From CAZXIY01 sp964640935 (GTDB lineage: Archaea > Thermoplasmatota > Thermoplasmata > Methanomassiliicoccales > Methanomethylophilaceae): a DNA stretch of 28,775 bases. The notes beneath the pieces were generated by a model. It ran no database searches. It saw nothing but the letters and a program-made list of their open reading frames with translations, and had not been told where the DNA came from. The stretch lies in the NCBI GenBank assembly GCA_964640935.1, contig CAZXIY010000008.1, positions 1 through 28,775 of the forward strand. The letters are read 5' to 3'. The translations under genes were made by a program, and so were the position numbers. This document shows positions 13,902-21,990 of this stretch, piece after piece. The first letter of the stretch is position 1. The number at the start of each line of letters is the position of its first letter.

Positions 13902-15066
13902 CCTGCGACAGGTGCGACGAATGTCGCGGCCGCGGCGATTCCTTCTGCGAATACTGCGGTTCCCCTTTGGGACGGGGTATTTCTCCGAACGATCAGATAT
14001 CGGAGAACTTTCTTGTTCTCGGATCCGTGATAATGATCCTTCTTTCCGGATTGATACTGTTCGAATACGGTGTCGCTCTGTACGGTTCCGGGACGATATT
14101 CGGCAACTTGGCCGCATATTCCGCCGACCTCGTCATCATCGTTCCACAATTGATAAGCATCTGTACCATTAGCGGCGTGACTCTGCAATCGTACTATGTG
14201 CTCCTTCTGATAGCGGTCGCGTTGTCGCTGGTGTTCCTGTTCTACAGGGCATACAGACCCAAGGATGGAGATAGGATCAAGAACATAGGATCGCTGAAGA
14301 ACACCGCGTTGTACGAAATGACCGTTCTTTTCGCCGCCCTGTATATCATTGAAGTAGTCTATTTCGTGATCCTGAACTCAATGGGCATTGATATCGAATC
14401 CCCTGTAAGAGGCGATATCTGGGAACAGATGTTCGGTCTCATCAACGCTTCGGTCTGGGAAGAACTGGTGACGCGCGTCCTCTACATCGGCGTGCCTGTG
14501 GCGATCGTCTACACAATAACGAAGAAGAACGAACTGCCGCTGTGGAGATACCTGTTCGGCGGATTCAAGATGAACAACTTCGTAGTCATCTTCATGGTCT
14601 TCTCCGCATTCATGTTCGGTGCCGGCCATCTTACGAACTGGGGACTCTGGAAGTTCTTCACGACCTTCCTGTTCGGTCTCATCACATCGTATCTTTTCGT
14701 GAAGTACGGATTGTACGCCACAATAGCCATGCATTTCCTGACCGACTACATCAGCGCCGAAGCATGGCTGAACGGCAGCCTTACGGGTATGCCTTTCACG
14801 GCGGTCGTAATGATGCTCGTCGCCGTCATGGCCGTACCGTTCATCTTCGTCTACGCGAAGAAACTGTTCGTATACGTCAGAGGACTCGTCAACGGAGAAG
14901 GNNNNNNNNNNNNNNNNNNNNNNNNNNNNNNNNNNNNNNNNNNNNNNNNNNNNNNNNNNNNNNNNNNNNNNNNNNNNNNNNNNNNNNNNNNNNNNNNNNN
15001 NTCGTCTACGCGAAGAAACTGTTCGTATACGTCAGAGGACTCGTCAACGGAGAAGGATCCGATTGA
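13898..15066 (+). CDS. CPBP-family membrane protease with N-terminal zinc ribbon (interrupted by an assembly gap)
   Basis: A predicted intramembrane glutamic/metal-type protease of the CPBP (Rce1/abortive infection) family. The N terminus is cytosolic and has Cys3, Cys6, Cys9, Cys17 and Cys20, of which CDRC/FCEYCG form a likely zinc ribbon. About seven to eight hydrophobic segments follow. The family motifs are intact: EELVTR (Glu188, Glu189, Arg193), FGAGH (His244) and MHFLTD (His279). The reading frame runs into 100 N at 14902; the 55 bp before the gap (14847-14901) recur after it (15002-15056). If the duplicate is collapsed, the protein is 337 aa and ends in GEGSD with the stop at 15064-15066. 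Substrate unknown. It overlaps the preceding gene by ATGA. Confidence 0.85.
14847..15056. other. Assembly gap with duplicated 55-bp flanks
   Basis: Bases 14902-15001 are N (exactly 100). Bases 14847-14901 and 15002-15056 are identical. This is what is left when two contigs that share a k-mer-length end are scaffolded without being merged. The apparent direct repeat, and the duplicated peptide it encodes, are artefacts. Removing 155 bp restores one uninterrupted gene. Confidence 0.93.
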
Positions 15067-15069
15067 AAG

Positions 15070-15828
15070 TCAGGCGAACAAACCTTTGAGATATCCCTGT
15101 GATTCGACGCCTGACGGGAATGATTTTGATTCGATTATGTAGTTCCCCGCATAGCCTTTGAGATCCGAGATGACGCTCTTGAAATCTATGTTCCCCTCTC
15201 CGAGGGTCAAGTGCTCGTCCATCTCCCCGTTGTTGTCATGTATATGGACATTGACTATGCGATCCCTGAATTTCGATATGATCTGCTGTATCTGGTTCGT
15301 CGTATTGGCGTGCCCGATATCGAAGCACATGCTCAGATTCGTGCCGTCGAGGAGCTCCTGCATCTCGTCCGCTGTCTGACCGAGCATGAACGGGAACGAC
15401 GGCATATTCTCCAACGCGATGGTCACGCCGTACTGATCCGCTATGCGGTCTATAGCTCCGAGGGACTTCTTTGCCTTCTCGATGGATTTCTCCTCCATGT
15501 ACGGCACGGACATGCTGTACATTCCCGGATGGATCGTGAGCATATTGATGTTCATGCCTACCGCGTGCTCCATATTCGACATGATCTCGATGACGGAGTC
15601 CTCGCGTATCCTCTCGTTAAGCGACGCTATGTTGATATCGCTGATCGGTGTGTGAATGGAATAAGACATATTGTACGAAGGAGCGATCATAGCGAATCTC
15701 GCCGATATGGATTTCAGATAGTGCTCTGCTTCCGCAACGATCTCCCAGTGCTCGAATTCCTTGGATACTTCCTCTATTACCTCTTCAAACTGATAAGCGC
15801 TGAACTCAGGCGATGAAATCCCTATCAT
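15070..15828 (-). CDS. Xylose isomerase-like TIM-barrel / AP endonuclease family 2 protein
   Basis: A 252-aa single-domain TIM barrel of the group that holds sugar-phosphate isomerases, epimerases and endonuclease IV. Likely metal ligands sit at strand ends as in the family: His59, His100 (TIHPG), Glu140 (ALENMP), Asp170 and His173 (CFDIGHANT), His195/His197 (VHIHDNNG) and Glu233 (IIES). This pattern supports divalent metal binding, but substrate identity (sugar phosphate or abasic DNA) cannot be told. The ATG at 15828 overlaps the stop of the UPF0201 gene as ATGA. The stop faces that of the CPBP protease gene with 3 bp between them. Confidence 0.82.
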   Translation of the reverse strand: MIGISSPEFSAYQFEEVIEEVSKEFEHWEIVAEAEHYLKSISARFAMIAPSYNMSYSIHTPISDINIASLNERIREDSVIEIMSNMEHAVGMNINMLTIHPGMYSMSVPYMEEKSIEKAKKSLGAIDRIADQYGVTIALENMPSFPFMLGQTADEMQELLDGTNLSMCFDIGHANTTNQIQQIISKFRDRIVNVHIHDNNGEMDEHLTLGEGNIDFKSVISDLKGYAGNYIIESKSFPSGVESQGYLKGLFA

Positions 15829-16214
15829 ATCAAAACCTCCTCTCCGTCCACTGTCTCCGGCGCGATGTTGTCTATCAGCGCGTCGAGCTGATCATCCTGT
15901 ATGATGACCCTTATCGTACCGAGTATCATCTTCTCTTCGCAGAACGATATCTGGCCGACGAATGCGGCCTGCTTGTTCATGAAGAATCTCGTGACGTTGC
16001 CTCTTTTTCCTCTTATGAGGATGTTCCTCGTCGCATCCAATATCTTCTGCCTGCGTATCTCCTTGCGGAAATAATCGAGGCTGGATGACGTTCCCGTAAG
16101 CTTCTGATCTTCGATCTTAACGACCGCATCCGGGAATATCTTCTTCACGGCGGTCTCGACCTTAACAGGATCCTCGCTCGGGAACACGGGACACGACAAT
16201 TCAATGGACGGCAT
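15825..16214 (-). CDS. UPF0201 family protein (archaeal RNA-binding-type domain)
   Basis: A 129-aa cytosolic protein with the typical layout of the archaeal UPF0201 (COG1325) family: an N-terminal strand with ELSCPVFPSEDPVKVETAVKKIFP, a central LDYFRKEIRRQKILDATRNIL helix (about 46-66), and a C-terminal part with NKQAAFVGQISF. The family has been proposed to act with RNA or the exosome; that is not shown here. It starts at 16214, about 27 bp below a TATA-like box (16238-16245), in a short divergent region shared with the DP1 gene, and is followed by the TIM-barrel gene with a 4-bp overlap. Confidence 0.85.
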   Translation of the reverse strand: MPSIELSCPVFPSEDPVKVETAVKKIFPDAVVKIEDQKLTGTSSSLDYFRKEIRRQKILDATRNILIRGKRGNVTRFFMNKQAAFVGQISFCEEKMILGTIRVIIQDDQLDALIDNIAPETVDGEEVLI

Positions 16215-16237
16215 CGCTCTCAGACATAGTATAGAAT

Positions 16238-16245
16238 CTATTTTA
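16238..16245 (-). promoter_or_regulatory. TATA-like box of the UPF0201 gene
   Basis: TAAAATAG on the minus strand, about 27 bp before the ATG at 16214. Weaker match than the CTTTATAG box of the divergent DP1 gene 25 bp away. Confidence 0.4.
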
Positions 16246-16269
16246 ACTCCGACGTCGAAGACGGGAAAC

Positions 16270-16277
16270 CTTTATAG
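16270..16277 (+). promoter_or_regulatory. TATA box of the DP1 gene
   Basis: CTTTATAG centred about 28 bp before the ATG at 16302, predicting a leaderless mRNA. Confidence 0.6.
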
Positions 16278-16301
16278 ATTACCAGTCGCTAGTTCCGAAA
16301 G

Positions 16302-17750
16302 ATGAAGGCCGATGTTCTGAGCGCGGCGGCAAGAAGGAATATGTTCCTCTCCCCGGACGCACTCGAAATTATAATGTCCAATTCGGATCCGTTAGCATTC
16401 ACCCAGACGGTACTGAATTCATTGGCCGACAATCCGATGTTCGTTACAAAAGAGGACGTTGTAGGTTGCCTCACAGGCGACAAGGTCATATTCGAAGCTC
16501 CCAAGCCCATTTCTCCGCGCAACAAGACCTCGAGCGACATAAAGATCGTTCCCGGCACGGACATTACGGGCAATTCTACATGCGAAGGGAAGATCGAAGA
16601 CTTCGTCAGATACTTCCAGAGCAGATTCGCGATCCTGAAGAAGATAATCGAGCGCAGGAGCGATTTCGGTTATGCAAGAAAGATCAACGATGCCTTGGGA
16701 ATGGACAGGGAGATCAGGATAATCGGCATAATAGACGACAAGAGGGTGACCCCCAACGGCCACGTCATACTCAGCATGGAGGATGACGACGGCGGAAGAT
16801 GCAAGGTCCTCATCTCCAAGGATTCGCCGTACATCAACGATATTCTCGTCACGGATCAGGTCATCGGCGTCATTGGAAAACCCAGCAGGCCCAAGGCAGG
16901 CATGAAGAGGGAGATGATAATAGCCAACAGGATCGTAAAACCCGACGTTCCCGCAAATAATGCGTGGATCCCTTCCGATTCCACCGCGACGGTCGCATTC
17001 CTTTCAGACATACACATCGGGAGCTATACCTTTCTGGAGAAGAACTGGAAGAAGATGATCGCCTGGCTCAAGGAGAACTCCCAGAGAATGGAGATCAACT
17101 ACATCGTGATGCCGGGAGACGTCGTCGACGGGATAGGCGTGTTCCCCGGTCAGGAGGAGGAGCTGTCGATAGCCGACATTTATGATCAGTATCACACGCT
17201 CTCGGAGGATTTGAAGGACATCCCCGACGATATCAAAATGGTCATACACCCCGGTAACCACGATGCATGCAGGCCGGCGGAGCCGCAGCCTGCCCTGAAC
17301 AACATCTTCACCAAGACGTTCGATTCCAACGTCATGATGGTCAGCAATCCGGTCTATCTGGAGATCGAAGGAAGGAAGATCCTGACCTATCACGGGAAGA
17401 GCATCGACGACTGGATATCCGGCGTCCAACAGCTGACGTACGACGATCCGATAGCCGTCATGAAGGAGATGGTCACAATGCGCCATCTTGCTCCGATATA
17501 CGGGCAGAAGACCGCTCTGGCTCCCGAGAAGAAGGACTACATGGCAATCGATATCGTGCCTGATATCTTCGTTTCCGGACACATCCATGGATACGGCTGC
17601 ACCGATTACAAAGGCATCAAACTCATAAACGCGTCCACATGGCAGGATCAGACCGACTACCAGAAGATGCATAACTTCAATCCAAAACCGGGAATCATGC
17701 CGCTCGTGCACCTTGGTACCGGCAAAGTGACCATGATGAATTTCATGTAA
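16302..17750 (+). CDS. polB: DNA polymerase D small subunit DP1 (exonuclease)
   Basis: The small subunit of the archaeal replicative polymerase PolD, carrying the 3'-5' proofreading nuclease. In 482 aa there is an N-terminal helical part (1-100), an OB-fold (about 135-215) and a calcineurin-like phosphoesterase domain. Active-site motifs are SDIHIG (235-240), GDVVDG (272-277), GNHDACR (318-324), YHGKSIDD (363-370) and GHIHG (426-430), all with the expected Asp, His and Asn ligands, so the nuclease should be active. The large subunit DP2 is not in the window. The start at 16302 follows a TATA box at leaderless distance. It converges with the ATP synthase operon across a 30-bp T/A-rich spacer. 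Confidence 0.96.
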   Translation: MKADVLSAAARRNMFLSPDALEIIMSNSDPLAFTQTVLNSLADNPMFVTKEDVVGCLTGDKVIFEAPKPISPRNKTSSDIKIVPGTDITGNSTCEGKIEDFVRYFQSRFAILKKIIERRSDFGYARKINDALGMDREIRIIGIIDDKRVTPNGHVILSMEDDDGGRCKVLISKDSPYINDILVTDQVIGVIGKPSRPKAGMKREMIIANRIVKPDVPANNAWIPSDSTATVAFLSDIHIGSYTFLEKNWKKMIAWLKENSQRMEINYIVMPGDVVDGIGVFPGQEEELSIADIYDQYHTLSEDLKDIPDDIKMVIHPGNHDACRPAEPQPALNNIFTKTFDSNVMMVSNPVYLEIEGRKILTYHGKSIDDWISGVQQLTYDDPIAVMKEMVTMRHLAPIYGQKTALAPEKKDYMAIDIVPDIFVSGHIHGYGCTDYKGIKLINASTWQDQTDYQKMHNFNPKPGIMPLVHLGTGKVTMMNFM

Positions 17751-17780
17751 AATTGAAAAATGAATGGTTTTTAAGTGGTT

Positions 17781-17933
17781 TCAGGCGAATCTCTGATCGA
17801 TCAGGATCCAGATGATGAGGATGAAGCCCAGAATGAGCATCGAGTACGCGACGATCCATGTGATCTTGAAGAACCGGGCCAATTTGACCGGGTCGTTCAT
17901 AAGATCGTGATATCGGTCCTCGAGAGATCTCAT
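17781..17933 (-). CDS. Single-span membrane protein at the end of the ATP synthase operon (AhaG-like position, 50 aa)
   Basis: A short gene starting 2 bp after the stop of the subunit D gene, in the same direction. It encodes 50 residues: a charged N-terminal part (about 1-25) and one strongly hydrophobic helix (about 26-46) ending in Asp-Gln-Arg-Phe-Ala. From memory, the Methanosarcina mazei aha operon ends in the same place with a small hydrophobic gene, ahaG, of undefined role; sequence relationship is not tested. Position, orientation and tight spacing support a real, co-transcribed gene. It may be an accessory of the membrane sector or an assembly factor. The next 30 bp are T-rich on the minus strand and probably end the operon. 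Confidence 0.72.
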   Translation of the reverse strand: MRSLEDRYHDLMNDPVKLARFFKITWIVAYSMLILGFILIIWILIDQRFA

Positions 17934-17935
17934 TC

Positions 17936-18568
17936 TTACGCTGCCTCGCCCTTTCCTTTCAGGAATTTGAGGCGGATGGTGTTCTCCCTTTCCATTTCCT
18001 CGAGACGGAACTTGACGAAGGCTGTCGCGGATTCAAGTTCGGGTATGATCTTGAACTCCATCGCGTTCACCCTCCTCTTTGTCTTCTCGATCTCGTCAAG
18101 GAGTCTTTTCATCGTCGTCTCAATCTCTGCGGCACGGACCAGTGTGTCCAGCAGCTTCTCGAAGGCCGTGGAGGCCTCCTCGATGTAAGCGGAAGTGGAG
18201 ATCACACCGTATCCCTTGTTCTCAAGGTCTGCGTGTTTGATCTCGGCCTCCACCTTCGGGACCATCATTCCCATGATGCTCTTGCTGCCGACCTTCACGT
18301 GCGGTTCGGTCTTAAGGGCGTATGCCGCGCTCTTCACCGCAATCTCACCTTCAACTGCCCTGGCGATCGCTATCTTCGTCATGGCCGCATCGTAATCGGA
18401 TGTGACCGAACTGCGCATCGCCTTCGCCTTCTCCATGATGTCGAAGAACTCGATGATGAGACCGTCTCTCTTCATCTTCATGATCTTGTAGCCACTTTTG
18501 GTGAGCTTGATCTTCTTCTTCAACTCAAGAAGAACGGAACGTGTTGGGGTGATTTCTTGGCTGGCCAT
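17936..18568 (-). CDS. atpD: A-type ATP synthase subunit D (central stalk)
   Basis: The rotating central axle that joins the A3B3 head to the membrane ring. The 210-aa protein has two long antiparallel helices, with the N-terminal family signature ITPTRSVLLELKKKIKLTKSGYK and the C-terminal helix with EIEKTKRRVNAMEFKIIPEL. The ATG at 18568 is preferred over the GTG at 18577: the family normally starts a few residues before the PTR motif, and GTGA is then correctly spaced as a ribosome site. The upstream GTG forms a GTGA overlap with the atpB stop. Next downstream is the 50-aa membrane protein. Confidence 0.93.
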   Translation of the reverse strand: MASQEITPTRSVLLELKKKIKLTKSGYKIMKMKRDGLIIEFFDIMEKAKAMRSSVTSDYDAAMTKIAIARAVEGEIAVKSAAYALKTEPHVKVGSKSIMGMMVPKVEAEIKHADLENKGYGVISTSAYIEEASTAFEKLLDTLVRAAEIETTMKRLLDEIEKTKRRVNAMEFKIIPELESATAFVKFRLEEMERENTIRLKFLKGKGEAA

Positions 18569-18573
18569 CGGAC

Positions 18574-19956
18574 TCACGCCTTCATGTACTTCTCTATGTA
18601 CTTACGGTCGATCCTGGTGATCTGATCCATGTCGAGAGTCTTGATGAGGTCCCATGCGATCGTGAGCGTGTCCTCGATCGAACGGTCGTCGTCGTGACCC
18701 TGGCGGACGAACTTGTCCTCGAACATGTCAGCGAAGTCCAGGAGCTTCCTGTCCTTCTCGGAGAGCGATTCCTTTCCGACGATGGCCACGAGTCCGCGGA
18801 GATCCTTACCCTCTGCGTATGCCGCATAGAGCTGGTCCGAGACTCCCTTGTGGTCCTCACGTGTCTTGCCCGCTCCGGTTCCTCCGCCCATCAGTCTGCT
18901 GAGGGACGACGAAACGTTCACTGGCGGGTAGATACCGGCACGGTGGAGCTCTCTCGACATAACGATCTGGCCTTCGGTGATGTAACCGGAGAGATCGGGG
19001 ATCGGGTGGGTGATATCGTCACCGGGCATCGAAAGGATCGGGATCTGTGTGACGGATCCTTTCTTTCCCTTTATCCTGCCTGCACGTTCGTACAGCTGAG
19101 CGAGATCGGTGTACATGTAACCGGGATATCCACGCCTTCCGGGCACTTCTTCCCTTGCCGCACCGACCTGACGCAGCGCTTCGCAGTAGTTCGTGATATC
19201 GGTCATGATGACCAGAACCTGCATTCCGAGCTCGAACGCCATGTACTCCGCGGTCGTGAGACCGAGACGGGGCGTGACGATACGCTCGACTGCCGGGTCG
19301 TCAGCGAGGTTCAGGAAGACCACTGCGTTCTTCAGAGCGCCGGTCCTCTCGAACTCGGACATGAACATCTGCTTCTCTTCGTTGGTGATACCCATCGCGA
19401 TGAACACGACGGCGAACTCTTCGTTCTCACCGCGGACCTTGGCCTGCCTTGCGATCTGCAGAGCGAGATCGTTGTGCGGAAGTCCCGATCCGGAGAAGAT
19501 AGGGAGCTTCTGTCCCCTGACGAGGGTGTTCATACCGTCGATGGTCGAGATACCTGTCTGAATGAAATCAGACGGGCTGTCCCTTGCCCACGGGTTGATA
19601 GCTGCACCGACGATGTCGAGCTTCTTCTCGGGTGTGATTGCCGGACCGCCGTCGAGAGGATCTCCCGCTCCGGAGAGGATCCTTCCGAGCATGTCCTTCG
19701 AGACCGGCATCTTCATCGTTTCGCCGAGGAAACGAACGGTTGCCGCTCTGTCGATACCCGATGTTCCTTCGAATATCTGAACGATGACGATCTTGTCGGA
19801 GGTGTCCAGGACCTCTCCTCTCTTGATCGAACCGTCAGACAGCTTGACGCTCACGAGCTCTTTGTAGGCTACAGGCTCTGTCTTCTCGACGAAGACCAGA
19901 GGTCCTGCGATCTCTGAGATCGTCTTGTACTCTTTGGATACTTTAACCTCTGCCAT
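18574..19956 (-). CDS. atpB: A-type ATP synthase subunit B (non-catalytic head subunit)
   Basis: Alternates with subunit A in the A3B3 hexamer; binds nucleotide but does not hydrolyse it. The 460-aa protein has the N-terminal beta-barrel (about 8-80), a degenerate P-loop region FSGSGLPHND (154-163) in place of a true Walker A, as usual for B subunits, and the C-terminal helical domain ending near DRKYIEKYMKA. Family length is about 460. The ATG lies 2 bp after the atpA stop, and the stop overlaps the atpD region. Confidence 0.97.
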   Translation of the reverse strand: MAEVKVSKEYKTISEIAGPLVFVEKTEPVAYKELVSVKLSDGSIKRGEVLDTSDKIVIVQIFEGTSGIDRAATVRFLGETMKMPVSKDMLGRILSGAGDPLDGGPAITPEKKLDIVGAAINPWARDSPSDFIQTGISTIDGMNTLVRGQKLPIFSGSGLPHNDLALQIARQAKVRGENEEFAVVFIAMGITNEEKQMFMSEFERTGALKNAVVFLNLADDPAVERIVTPRLGLTTAEYMAFELGMQVLVIMTDITNYCEALRQVGAAREEVPGRRGYPGYMYTDLAQLYERAGRIKGKKGSVTQIPILSMPGDDITHPIPDLSGYITEGQIVMSRELHRAGIYPPVNVSSSLSRLMGGGTGAGKTREDHKGVSDQLYAAYAEGKDLRGLVAIVGKESLSEKDRKLLDFADMFEDKFVRQGHDDDRSIEDTLTIAWDLIKTLDMDQITRIDRKYIEKYMKA

Positions 19957-19958
19957 GT

Positions 19959-21686
19959 TTATGCCCCCAGCTCCTTGAACTGTTCGTCGAAGTCCTTGTC
20001 GATCGCGACGAGCTCCTCGTCGACATTCTCCTCGTATTTCGATCTGATGAATCTCTGTCTCGCGGGGATAGAGACGATCTTCTCGACCGTGCTACCTGCT
20101 ATAAGGGCCTTGTTCGCAAGGTCCGAGAACTTCTTGATGAGTTTCATCATTGCGTACTGCCTCGGGAGAGGACAGTATGTGTCCACCGGGTGGTACGCGT
20201 TCTGCTGCAGGAATATCTCCCTGATCATCTTGGAGACTTCCAATGTGATCTTCTGCTCATCAGGCAATGCATCGGATCCGACCAGCTGGACGATCTCCTG
20301 GAGTTCGGATTCTTTCTGCAGGACCTGCATGGCCCATTCCCTGAGTGCGGGGAAGTCCTCAGCAACGTTGTGCGAGTACCAGCCCTTCAGCTGCTTGTCG
20401 TACAAAGAGTACGAGGTAAGCCAGTTGATTGTCGGGAAGTGCCTTCTCTCCCTCAGCTTGGTGTCGAGAGCCCAGAACACACGCACGATACGGAGGGTGT
20501 TCTGCGAAACAGGTTCCGATATGTCTCCGCCAGGAGGCGAAACTGCACCGATGACCGAGATCGAACCCTCTTTGCCGCAGAGCGACTTTGCACGGCAGGC
20601 ACGCTCGTAGAATTCCGAGAGCCTTCCAGCGAGGTACGCAGGATATCCTTCCTCTCCGGGCATCTCTTCCAGCCTGGAGGAGATCTCCCTCATGGCCTCT
20701 GCCCACCTGGAGGTGGAGTCTGCCATCAGAGCGACGTTGTATCCCATGTCCCTGTAGTACTCGGCGATGGTCATACCGGTGTAAACCGATGCTTCTCTTG
20801 CCGCCACAGGCATGTTCGATGTGTTGGCGATCAGGACCGTTCTGTTCATCAGCGGGTTTCCGGATTTCGGGTCTTCCAATGCCGGGAATTCTGTAAGAAC
20901 CTCGGTCATCTCGTTTCCGCGCTCTCCGCATCCGATGTAAACGACGATCTCTGCGTCGGACCATTTAGCGAGCTGCTGCTGCGTGACGGTCTTTCCTGTA
21001 CCGAATCCTCCGGGGATTGCGGCCGCTCCTCCCTTTGCGAGGGGGAACATAGTATCGAGGACCCTCATTCCCGTTACGAGCGGGATATCGGGCTGATACT
21101 TCTCTATGACCGGTCTGGGTACACGGACAGGCCATTTCTGCATCATTATGACGTTCTTTCCGTCGATGACAGCGATGGTCTCTTCGACTGTGAAGCTTCC
21201 TGCCTTAATCTCGTCGACTTTTCCTTTCACATCGACCGGTACAAGGATCCTGTGCTCCATCGTGCCTTCCATAACCGTTCCGATAATCTGTCCCGGAGAC
21301 ACTATGTCCCCGGCTTTCACTATGGGTTTGAATTCCCATTTTGCTTTTCTGTCCAATCCAGGTGCGGTGACTCCGCGGAGAATATAGTCGCCCATCTTCT
21401 CTTTTAGGACCGGCAGAGGCCTCTGGATTCCGTCGTAAACGGAGTGCAGAAGTCCCGGGCCAAGTTCCGCTACAAGCGGATGACCGGTGTTCGTGACCGG
21501 TTCTCCCGGTCTGACGCCGGACGTATCCTCATAAACCTGGATGGTAGTATAGTCACCAACGATCTTGATGACTTCGCCCATCAGCTGCTCGTTCCCCACA
21601 TGAACGACATCGTACATACGGGGGGAGATGCCGACAGCGGTGACGACAGGTCCTGCGACCCTGTAAATCTTTCCTTCATTGCTCAT
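19959..21686 (-). CDS. atpA: A-type ATP synthase subunit A (catalytic)
   Basis: Catalytic head subunit that makes or hydrolyses ATP. The 575-aa protein has an N-terminal barrel (about 5-70), the A-subunit-specific bulge region (about 110-195), Walker A GGFGTGKT (226-233), and the catalytic GERGNEMTEVL motif about 30 residues later. The ATG at 21686 is chosen because GAGGATGA stands 9 bp upstream and it follows the atpF stop by one base (TAGGATG); an ATG three codons earlier and a longer extension overlap atpF and lack a spaced ribosome site. No intein interrupts the P-loop, a common insertion point in this gene. Confidence 0.97.
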   Translation of the reverse strand: MSNEGKIYRVAGPVVTAVGISPRMYDVVHVGNEQLMGEVIKIVGDYTTIQVYEDTSGVRPGEPVTNTGHPLVAELGPGLLHSVYDGIQRPLPVLKEKMGDYILRGVTAPGLDRKAKWEFKPIVKAGDIVSPGQIIGTVMEGTMEHRILVPVDVKGKVDEIKAGSFTVEETIAVIDGKNVIMMQKWPVRVPRPVIEKYQPDIPLVTGMRVLDTMFPLAKGGAAAIPGGFGTGKTVTQQQLAKWSDAEIVVYIGCGERGNEMTEVLTEFPALEDPKSGNPLMNRTVLIANTSNMPVAAREASVYTGMTIAEYYRDMGYNVALMADSTSRWAEAMREISSRLEEMPGEEGYPAYLAGRLSEFYERACRAKSLCGKEGSISVIGAVSPPGGDISEPVSQNTLRIVRVFWALDTKLRERRHFPTINWLTSYSLYDKQLKGWYSHNVAEDFPALREWAMQVLQKESELQEIVQLVGSDALPDEQKITLEVSKMIREIFLQQNAYHPVDTYCPLPRQYAMMKLIKKFSDLANKALIAGSTVEKIVSIPARQRFIRSKYEENVDEELVAIDKDFDEQFKELGA

Positions 21687-21687
21687 C

Positions 21688-21990
21688 CTACTCATCCTCT
21701 TTGTATAAATCAACGCCAATCGCTCTTTTGACCTTCTCACGAAGATCCGTCTCACCCCTTCCGACAGGGACGACCACGGGGCTTATCGAATCAAGCACCC
21801 TGGCCTTCACGTTGGAAGGAAGGACATCCAGATCTTTCGAGTCCGCGGCCAGTACCCCTATATCTGGGTCGGCCATCGCCTCAAGGATCTTCTCCTGGTA
21901 GTTTTCCGGCTGTGCCACGAAGACACGTCTGAGTCCGGCAAGTCTGAATCCCAATACGAATTCCTCATTCCCGATAACTGCTATGTCCAT
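21688..21990 (-). CDS. atpF: A-type ATP synthase subunit F
   Basis: Small central-stalk subunit that binds subunit D and tunes activity. The 100-aa protein has the typical Rossmann-like start MDIAVIGNEEFVLGFRLAGL and the C-terminal VPVGRGETDLREKVKRAIGVDL. Its ATG shares one base with the atpC stop (TGATG), and atpA follows after one base, so translation of C, F and A is tightly coupled. Confidence 0.93.
   Translation of the reverse strand: MDIAVIGNEEFVLGFRLAGLRRVFVAQPENYQEKILEAMADPDIGVLAADSKDLDVLPSNVKARVLDSISPVVVPVGRGETDLREKVKRAIGVDLYKEDE

Noticed and set aside
14847..15056. An apparent direct repeat coding the same C-terminal peptide twice
   Set aside because: Both copies abut a run of exactly 100 N and the other gap shows the same 55-bp length; an assembly artefact.
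17793..17804. Perfect 12-bp palindrome CTGATCGATCAG
   Set aside because: It lies inside the coding end of the 50-aa membrane gene and can be explained by codons; no neighbouring promoter uses it.
18694..21407. Two open frames of about 400 codons on the plus strand
   Set aside because: They lie opposite atpB and atpA, with no start signals and biased composition; shadows of the real genes.
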